DNA of 64,000 bases, from assembly GCA_016806145.1 (NCBI GenBank), contig CP063167.1:1298501-1362500 (forward strand), in the 5' to 3' direction. Shown one piece after another: positions 59,031-64,000 of this stretch (position 1 is the stretch's first letter; each line of letters begins with the position of its first letter). The stretch comes from Variovorax paradoxus. Its GTDB lineage: Bacteria > Pseudomonadota > Gammaproteobacteria > Burkholderiales > Burkholderiaceae_C. Position numbers and translations under genes: made by a program. Under the pieces are notes generated by a model. That model was not told where the DNA came from. It worked only from the letters and a program-made list of their open reading frames with translations, and ran no database searches.

Positions 59031-60467
59031 ATGAGAACGAAACGAACGCTGTTCAAGGGCGCGACCATCCTCACGATGGACGACGCGCTCGAGGACCTGG
59101 CTCCTGGCGATCTTCTGGTCGAGGACGATCGCATCGCCGCGATCGGGCCGTCGCTGGCGGTCGATGACGCCGAGATCGTCGATGCGAGCGGCATGGTGAT
59201 GTGCCCGGGCTTCGTCGACACGCACCGGCACACGTGGCAGACGCCGCTGCATGGCGTGCGCACGGACTGGAACCTGCTGGACTACATGACCTACATCCGG
59301 GGCATGTACTGCATCAGCTACGACCCCGAGGATGCCGAGCTCGCGAACCGGGTCGGCGCGCTGGAGGCACTGGATTCCGGGATCACGACGCTGGTCGACC
59401 ATTCGCACCTGCAGCTGTCGGAGGCCCATTCCGATGCGTTGGCGGAGGGCTTCCTGAGCTCGGGCATCCGTGGCATCCATTGCTACGGCACCTACCGCAA
59501 CCTGGCCTTCCGGCCCGGCGAGCCGGCGCAGCGGCTTCCCGAACTGCTCGGCGAAGTCAACGGGCCGCTGAACGAATGGCACCGGCGCAACGCGGCGCGG
59601 GTGCGGCAGAAGTACTTCGCCGACGACTCGGCGCGGGTTCGCTTCGGCATCGCCTCGCGCGAGTTCGAGACGCTCTCCGAAGCCGGTTCGATGCTCGACG
59701 AACTGCGCTGGGCGCGCACGCTGGCACCGGCGCGCATCAGCATCCACGTGGGCATGAGCGCCAATGAGCCGCTCGACGTGGTACGCGCGTTGCACGAGGC
59801 CGGAGAGATCGGCCCGGACCTGCTGTTCGTCCATGGCAACCATCTGCCCGACGAGGTACTGCGCATGGTCATCGACGGCGGCGCGTCGATCAGTTCCGCC
59901 ATCGAGATCGAGATGACCTACGGCGCCTGGCCCGTGGTCGAACGCTTCACGTCGATGGGCGGCCGGTCGAGCCTCGGCATCGATGCCACCATCGACTTCG
60001 GCGGCGACATGTTCGGCCAGATGCGCGCGCTGCTCAACACCTGGCGCCTGGAGCGGTCGCTGAGGAATCCGCTGCGGATGACCCGCAAGGTCCATCAGAA
60101 GAAGGTGCTGGAGATCGCCACCGTGCGAGCCGCCGAGGCGATCGGGCTCGGCGAGATCACGGGCAGTCTCGTGCCGGGCAAGAAGGCGGACCTGCTGCTG
60201 ATGCGCACAGACGGCATCGGGCAGGCGCCGATGTGGGATCCCTATGCGGCGATCGTGAGCTACGGGCATGCGAGCCTGGTCGACACCGTGATGGTCGACG
60301 GCCGCTTCGCCAAGCGCCGCGGCCAGCTGGTCGGGATCGACTGGCCCGCGGTTCGTGCCTCGCTGCAGCGCTCGAAGGAGAACATCCAGCGCCGGTTCTC
60401 GCTCGTTCCCGAGCAGCCCATTCGCGCGCGCTGGGCACAGGGCTTTCGCATCGAGATCGCGGACTGA
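59031..60467 (+). CDS. Amidohydrolase (TrzA/cytosine-deaminase-like)
   Basis: A 478-residue amidohydrolase superfamily protein. The metal motif is DTHRHTWQ, with His65 and His67. RISIHVGMSANEP, LFVHGNHL and LGIDATIDFGGDMFGQM carry the later metal and substrate positions. In the TrzA/SsnA group the third block is usually HxxE with a conserved Glu (HAAE); here it reads HVGMSANE. Members deaminate or dechlorinate ring compounds such as guanine analogues and triazines. It starts 14 bases after the Bug receptor stop. The substrate is probably a heterocycle, by family only. Confidence 0.85.
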   Translation: MRTKRTLFKGATILTMDDALEDLAPGDLLVEDDRIAAIGPSLAVDDAEIVDASGMVMCPGFVDTHRHTWQTPLHGVRTDWNLLDYMTYIRGMYCISYDPEDAELANRVGALEALDSGITTLVDHSHLQLSEAHSDALAEGFLSSGIRGIHCYGTYRNLAFRPGEPAQRLPELLGEVNGPLNEWHRRNAARVRQKYFADDSARVRFGIASREFETLSEAGSMLDELRWARTLAPARISIHVGMSANEPLDVVRALHEAGEIGPDLLFVHGNHLPDEVLRMVIDGGASISSAIEIEMTYGAWPVVERFTSMGGRSSLGIDATIDFGGDMFGQMRALLNTWRLERSLRNPLRMTRKVHQKKVLEIATVRAAEAIGLGEITGSLVPGKKADLLLMRTDGIGQAPMWDPYAAIVSYGHASLVDTVMVDGRFAKRRGQLVGIDWPAVRASLQRSKENIQRRFSLVPEQPIRARWAQGFRIEIAD

Positions 60468-60478
60468 GAGGTTGCGGA

Positions 60479-60922
60479 ATGCTCAAGACCCTGCCGCCGG
60501 CACTCACGCCCGACCTGCTCTGGATCCTCGCCGCGATGGGTCATGGCGATCGCCTGGTGCTGGCCAATGCGAACTACCCCGCCTATGCGTGGCATGCGCG
60601 GCATGCGCGCACCGTGCCCCTGCCCGGCGTGTCGCTGGTGGAGGCGACCCGGGCCATCGCGCAACTGATGCCCGTCGACGACCTGGCGGAAGCGCCGGTC
60701 CAGCACATGGTCGCGGATGACGAGCGGGACGAGTTGCTGGCCGTGCATCGCGATGTGCAGCAGGTTCTCGAGGCGGCCGAGCGCCGCCCCGTCGCCATGA
60801 AGCCGCTGTCGCGCGCGGAGTTCCTCGAACTGGCCGCCACGGCCTTCGCCACCGTGCACACCACCGACAACCGTCCCTATGGCTGCTTCGTCATCGCCAA
60901 GGGCGTGGTGCGCAACCCCTGA
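60479..60922 (+). CDS. RbsD/FucU-family protein
   Basis: A 147-residue member of the RbsD/FucU sugar mutarotase family. LWILAAMGHGDRLVLANANY (about 14-33) carries the conserved His22 and Asp24, and the C-terminal NRPYGCFVIAKGVV is the second signature, with the catalytic Tyr. These proteins interconvert anomers of ribose or fucose. No sugar transporter or kinase is nearby; it lies between an amidohydrolase and a SnoaL-like gene, so it may act on a cyclic hemiacetal or lactol formed in this pathway. Confidence 0.85.
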   Translation: MLKTLPPALTPDLLWILAAMGHGDRLVLANANYPAYAWHARHARTVPLPGVSLVEATRAIAQLMPVDDLAEAPVQHMVADDERDELLAVHRDVQQVLEAAERRPVAMKPLSRAEFLELAATAFATVHTTDNRPYGCFVIAKGVVRNP

Positions 60923-60943
60923 CTACTTTCCTTGGAGCCAAGA

Positions 60944-61456
60944 ATGTCCCTGAACGAAATGGCGGTGCTCGCAGCCCGCGTACAAGCGCTGGAAGATCGC
61001 AGCGCGATCCTCGAAACCCTGAACGAGTACGGGCAGGCACTCGACTATGGCGACGTCGAACGCCTGGTGGACTGCTTCACGCAGGACGCGGTGCGCGAGA
61101 CACGCCGCCCCGACGGCACCGTCAACCGATGGGAGGGCGCCGCGGGAACGCGGGAGTTCGCGACCACCCACACCCATGCGCCCGACAAGTACCACAAGCA
61201 CCTGGTGCTCAACAGCACGGTGAAGCTGCAAGGCGACACGGCGGACGTGGTGAGCTACATGTTCCGCTTCGACGCCGCCGCCAGCGACAAGTCCTATGTC
61301 TGGGGCATGGGCAAGTACGTCGACCGGATGCAGCGAGGCGCCGATGGCCGCTGGCGCATCGCGCTGCGCGTGACCTTCATCGAGGACGACTGGCCGGGCC
61401 GCTCGCGGCCCGCGACCGGACTGGTCCTGTCGGGTGCCGACACCGCGCGCGCCTGA
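60944..61456 (+). CDS. SnoaL-like (NTF2-fold) protein
   Basis: A 170-residue SnoaL_4-type protein with an NTF2-like fold: ALEDRSAILETLNEYGQALD, YGDVERLVDCFTQDAV and KHLVLNSTVKLQGDTADVVSY. The fold includes dehydratases, isomerases and ring-hydroxylating enzyme subunits, some using a His/Asp pair. GGAG at 60934-60937 sets ATG 60944 rather than the earlier TTG. In an operon with an amidohydrolase and a GMC oxidoreductase it is more likely an isomerase or dehydratase than a transport protein. Confidence 0.8.
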   Translation: MSLNEMAVLAARVQALEDRSAILETLNEYGQALDYGDVERLVDCFTQDAVRETRRPDGTVNRWEGAAGTREFATTHTHAPDKYHKHLVLNSTVKLQGDTADVVSYMFRFDAAASDKSYVWGMGKYVDRMQRGADGRWRIALRVTFIEDDWPGRSRPATGLVLSGADTARA

Positions 61457-61474
61457 ACCGCCATCGGAGACACC

Positions 61475-62491
61475 ATGAACATTCGATCCAGGGCGATCGG
61501 GAAGATCGTCCTTTGCGTGTCGGCCTGGGCGGCCCTGACCTCGCTTCTTTCCTCGGCCCATGCCCAGGAGGCGGCCTTTCCCGTCAAGCCGATCCGGCTC
61601 GTGATTCCGTTTCCGGCGGGCGGGCCGACCGATGCCCTCGGTCGCCGCATCGCGCAGACGCTCGGCGAGTCGCTCGGCCAGCCGGTCGTCGTCGACAACA
61701 AGCCAGGCGCCAGCGGCATCATCGGCAGTGCCGAAGTCGCCCGTGCACCGGCGGACGGCTACACGCTGCTCTTCTCCAATTCCGATGTCTTCATCAACGT
61801 GACGGGCATCGTGAAGAAGATGCCCTACGACCCCTTGCGCGATTTCGCGCCGGTGTCGCTGCTCGCGAGGTACGGCGTGGCGATGATGGTGCGGCCGGAC
61901 ATGCGGGATGCCGCGGGCGTGCCGGGCCTGCCGGGTGTGCTCAGGGCGATCCAGGCGAACCCCGGCAAGCTCAGCTACGGATCCTGGGGACCGGCCACCT
62001 ATCCGCACCTGATCGGCGAGGCGCTCGCCCGGCGCGCCGGCGCGCCGCTGGTGCACGTGCCCTACCGCGGCGCCTCGCCCGCGCTGCAGGACCTGCTGGG
62101 CGGCAGCATCGACATCGCCTTCCTCGGCACCGCCGTGGCCGCGGGCTATGCGCAGAAGGGACAGGTCAGGCTGGTGGCGGTGACGGGCGAGCGGCGCGAT
62201 CCGCTGGCGCCGGACGTTCCCACCTTCGCCGAGCAGGGCATGGCGGAGGCGCTGGTGCGCATGTCGCCCTGGATCGGCGTGGCGGCGCCCGCGCGCACCC
62301 CCGATGCCGTCGTGCACAAGCTGCAGCAGGCGCTGGTCGACGCCCTGGCCACGCAGGAGGTTCGCCGCACCCTGCGCGACCTCAGCATGGAGGCCGTCGG
62401 TTCCACGCCGCAGGCCTTCGGTGCGCAGCTGCGCAACGACTTCCCGTGGATGACCGACCTGATTCGAGCGGCCGGTGTCGTCGCCGAATAG
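61475..62491 (+). CDS. Bug-family periplasmic receptor (TTT) 4
   Basis: A 338-residue receptor. The signal peptide (LCVSAWAALTSLLSSAHA) ends at AHA-QE. Bug blocks: FPVKPIRLVIPFPAGGPTDA, QPVVVDNKPGASG and HVPYRGASPALQDLLGGSID. It is the second Bug gene of the same operon, 18 bases after the SnoaL-like stop and 22 bases before the GMC oxidoreductase start. Confidence 0.9.
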   Translation: MNIRSRAIGKIVLCVSAWAALTSLLSSAHAQEAAFPVKPIRLVIPFPAGGPTDALGRRIAQTLGESLGQPVVVDNKPGASGIIGSAEVARAPADGYTLLFSNSDVFINVTGIVKKMPYDPLRDFAPVSLLARYGVAMMVRPDMRDAAGVPGLPGVLRAIQANPGKLSYGSWGPATYPHLIGEALARRAGAPLVHVPYRGASPALQDLLGGSIDIAFLGTAVAAGYAQKGQVRLVAVTGERRDPLAPDVPTFAEQGMAEALVRMSPWIGVAAPARTPDAVVHKLQQALVDALATQEVRRTLRDLSMEAVGSTPQAFGAQLRNDFPWMTDLIRAAGVVAE

Positions 62492-62513
62492 CACGGGCCG
62501 CTCCCAGCCAACG

Positions 62514-64000
62514 ATGGATGACATGCAGAACGACTACCTGATCGTCGGCGGAGGAACCGCTGGCGCCGTGATCGCGGCCCGGCTCTCCGAAGACCCCGCC
62601 TGCCGCGTGGTGCTCATCGAGGCAGGCGACGACGTCGTCCCCGGCGACGAGCCGGCGGACATCCGCGATCCCTTTCCCGCGGCCACGCTCAACCCGCACT
62701 ATTTCTGGAGCGGGCTGACGGCAACCGCCTCCGACGGCGGCGCGCCGGCGCCCTATCCGCAGGCGCGCGTGATGGGCGGCGGCTCCAGCATCAACGGTCT
62801 CTATGCGCTGCGCGGCGTGCCCTCCGACTACGCACGCTGGGCCGAAGCGGGCGGCGGCGACTTCTCGTGGGATGGCGTGCTGCCGCGTTTCCGGGGCATC
62901 GAGAACGACCGCGACCGCCAGGACCAGCGGGCGGGCTGGCATGCCGTCTCGCGCACGCCGAAGGAGCAATGGCCGGACTTCGTCCGGGCGATGGAACAGG
63001 CGGCCGGACGCGACGGGCTGCCTTTCGTGCCGGACATCAACGAGCAACCCGGCGACGGCTTCTTCGCGATGCCGAATGCCATCGATGCCGAGGCGCGCGT
63101 GACGACCGCCGGCAGCGTCCTGACGCCCGAGGTCCGCGCGCGAGCGAACCTGCGGATCCTGCCGAACACCGTCGCGACCCGGCTGCGCACGCAGGCGGAT
63201 ACCGTCGTCGGCGTGGATGCGATCCAGAACGGCGCGACGATTCGACTGAGCGCCGATCGCGTGGTCGTATGCGCCGGTGCCATCCATTCGCCGACGTTGC
63301 TGCTGCGTTCCGGCATCGGCCCGGCGGACGAACTCGCGGCGCTCGGGATTCGACCGGTTCTCGACCGCGCCGGCGTGGGGCGCAATCTGCAGAACCATCC
63401 GTACATGTTCTTTGCGCTCACGCTGCCGCGCGGCAAGCGCGTGGCCCCGGACCTGCGGCGCTTCGCGCTGGCCGGTATCCGGTCGTCGTCGCGGATGCCG
63501 GACTGCCCGCCCAGCGACCTGTTCAACTTCATCATCGGGCGCGTGAGCGGCGAGTCGTACGGTCCCGATTTCGCGCTGGTGGGAAGCGCCCTGTATGCGC
63601 CGAAGTCCCGCGGATCGGTGCGGCTGCGAAGCGCCGATGAACGCGATGCGCCGGACGTCAACTTCCGCTTCCTCTCGGACCCCGCGGATGCGCCGCGGAT
63701 GGTCGCCGCCGCGCGCCAGGCGGAGCGCCTGCTTCGCGATTCGGCGGTGCTTGCCCAGTACCACGAGGCCTTCCTGCTGCCGGGCGCGCTGGCCATCAAG
63801 CAGTTCAACCGGCCCGGCCTGGCCGGCAAGGCGCTGGCGCTCGCGGCGCAGGCGGCCGCCAATTCGCCGGCCATGCTTCGCCGCCGGATCTTCGGGCGAG
63901 CGTTCAACAGCGGCCCGCCCGCGGTGCACCGCGGGGGTGGAAGGGCGATCGCGGATGCGCAGATCCTCTCGTCGATCAGTCCCATGGGACATCCGGCGGG
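62514..64000 (+). CDS. GMC-family FAD oxidoreductase (3' partial)
   Basis: A glucose-methanol-choline oxidoreductase, 495 residues visible before the window ends. The FAD motif DYLIVGGGTAGAVIAARL is at residues 7-24 and LIEAGDD follows. PYPQARVMGGGSSINGLYAL and GAIHSPTLLLRSGIGP are the two GMC signatures. The final visible SPMGHPAG contains the active-site histidine region, so little is missing. It oxidises an alcohol to aldehyde or ketone. Start ATG 62514; ATG 62523 (MQNDY) is possible. It probably acts on an alcohol produced by, or imported with, this operon. Confidence 0.9.
   Translation, partial: MDDMQNDYLIVGGGTAGAVIAARLSEDPACRVVLIEAGDDVVPGDEPADIRDPFPAATLNPHYFWSGLTATASDGGAPAPYPQARVMGGGSSINGLYALRGVPSDYARWAEAGGGDFSWDGVLPRFRGIENDRDRQDQRAGWHAVSRTPKEQWPDFVRAMEQAAGRDGLPFVPDINEQPGDGFFAMPNAIDAEARVTTAGSVLTPEVRARANLRILPNTVATRLRTQADTVVGVDAIQNGATIRLSADRVVVCAGAIHSPTLLLRSGIGPADELAALGIRPVLDRAGVGRNLQNHPYMFFALTLPRGKRVAPDLRRFALAGIRSSSRMPDCPPSDLFNFIIGRVSGESYGPDFALVGSALYAPKSRGSVRLRSADERDAPDVNFRFLSDPADAPRMVAAARQAERLLRDSAVLAQYHEAFLLPGALAIKQFNRPGLAGKALALAAQAAANSPAMLRRRIFGRAFNSGPPAVHRGGGRAIADAQILSSISPMGHPA

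Overview
The window is GC-rich and densely coded. Several traits suggest a betaproteobacterium of the Burkholderiales, most like Variovorax or a related Comamonadaceae: four separate Bug-type (tripartite tricarboxylate) periplasmic receptors, many LysR regulators beside small catabolic operons, CaiB/BaiF CoA-transferases, crotonases, and a class III transaminase. This placement is inferred from gene content; there is no rRNA or other marker gene in the window.

Layout. 1-4.5 kb: an operon of thiolase (5' end cut by the window), acyl-CoA ligase, two SDR dehydrogenases and an RraA-like protein, with ATGA overlaps, probably beta-oxidation of an unknown acid. 4.6-6.0 kb: divergent bdcR (TetR) and bdcA (SDR) with a matching pair of operator-like palindromes. 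6.0-7.8 kb: decayed IS110 and IS66 remnants around an intact beta-carbonic anhydrase. 7.8-13.6 kb: a five-gene minus-strand operon (sulfonate/taurine-type ABC importer, SelA-like PLP enzyme, RidA) facing a GntR/UTRA regulator. Three copies of AACTGC-N6-GCRGTT and a fossil of a second GntR gene lie between them. 13.6-14.8 kb: an AbiE system with intact antitoxin and amputated toxin.

15-28 kb is an accessory region resembling the cargo of an integrative conjugative element: a Cys-rich small protein, RadC, DUF2958, a 768-residue ParB-like protein, three further toxin-antitoxin pairs (Phd/PIN, Phd/zeta, Phd-like/PemK-like with an A10 slippery tract), fragments of IstB and an IS5 transposase, and long non-coding stretches. 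Three genes here share a structured 5' leader with an invariant AATCCC loop on a covarying stem. A 152-bp tandem array and a long hairpin also lie here. No integrase, relaxase or attachment site was seen.

28-47.6 kb: Lrp regulator and EamA exporter, exported PCC-domain protein, hotdog thioesterase and LysR, then two divergent catabolic operons. The minus arm is crotonase, CoA-transferase, Bug receptor, amidohydrolase. The plus arm is Fe-alcohol dehydrogenase, Bug receptor, then a TRAP transporter with an amidohydrolase gene between its receptor and membrane genes. The arms carry paralogous amidohydrolases and share a 16-bp motif with the thioesterase/LysR promoter. A divergent LysR then faces a transaminase, BadI-like hydrolase and acyl-CoA ligase operon, which could convert a cyclic beta-amino acid to a pimeloyl-CoA-type product.

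47.6-55.1 kb: a dipeptide-type ABC importer operon with an M20 amidohydrolase gene between the two permease genes, facing a TetR gene across two ACGGTACGYACCGT palindromes. 55.3-64 kb: a tannase-family lipoprotein, a LysR regulator, and a plus-strand operon of Bug receptor, amidohydrolase, RbsD/FucU-like protein, SnoaL-like protein, second Bug receptor and a GMC oxidoreductase cut by the window end. Overall this is a nutrient-scavenging chromosome with a decaying mobile island inserted among carboxylate, lactone and peptide catabolic operons.
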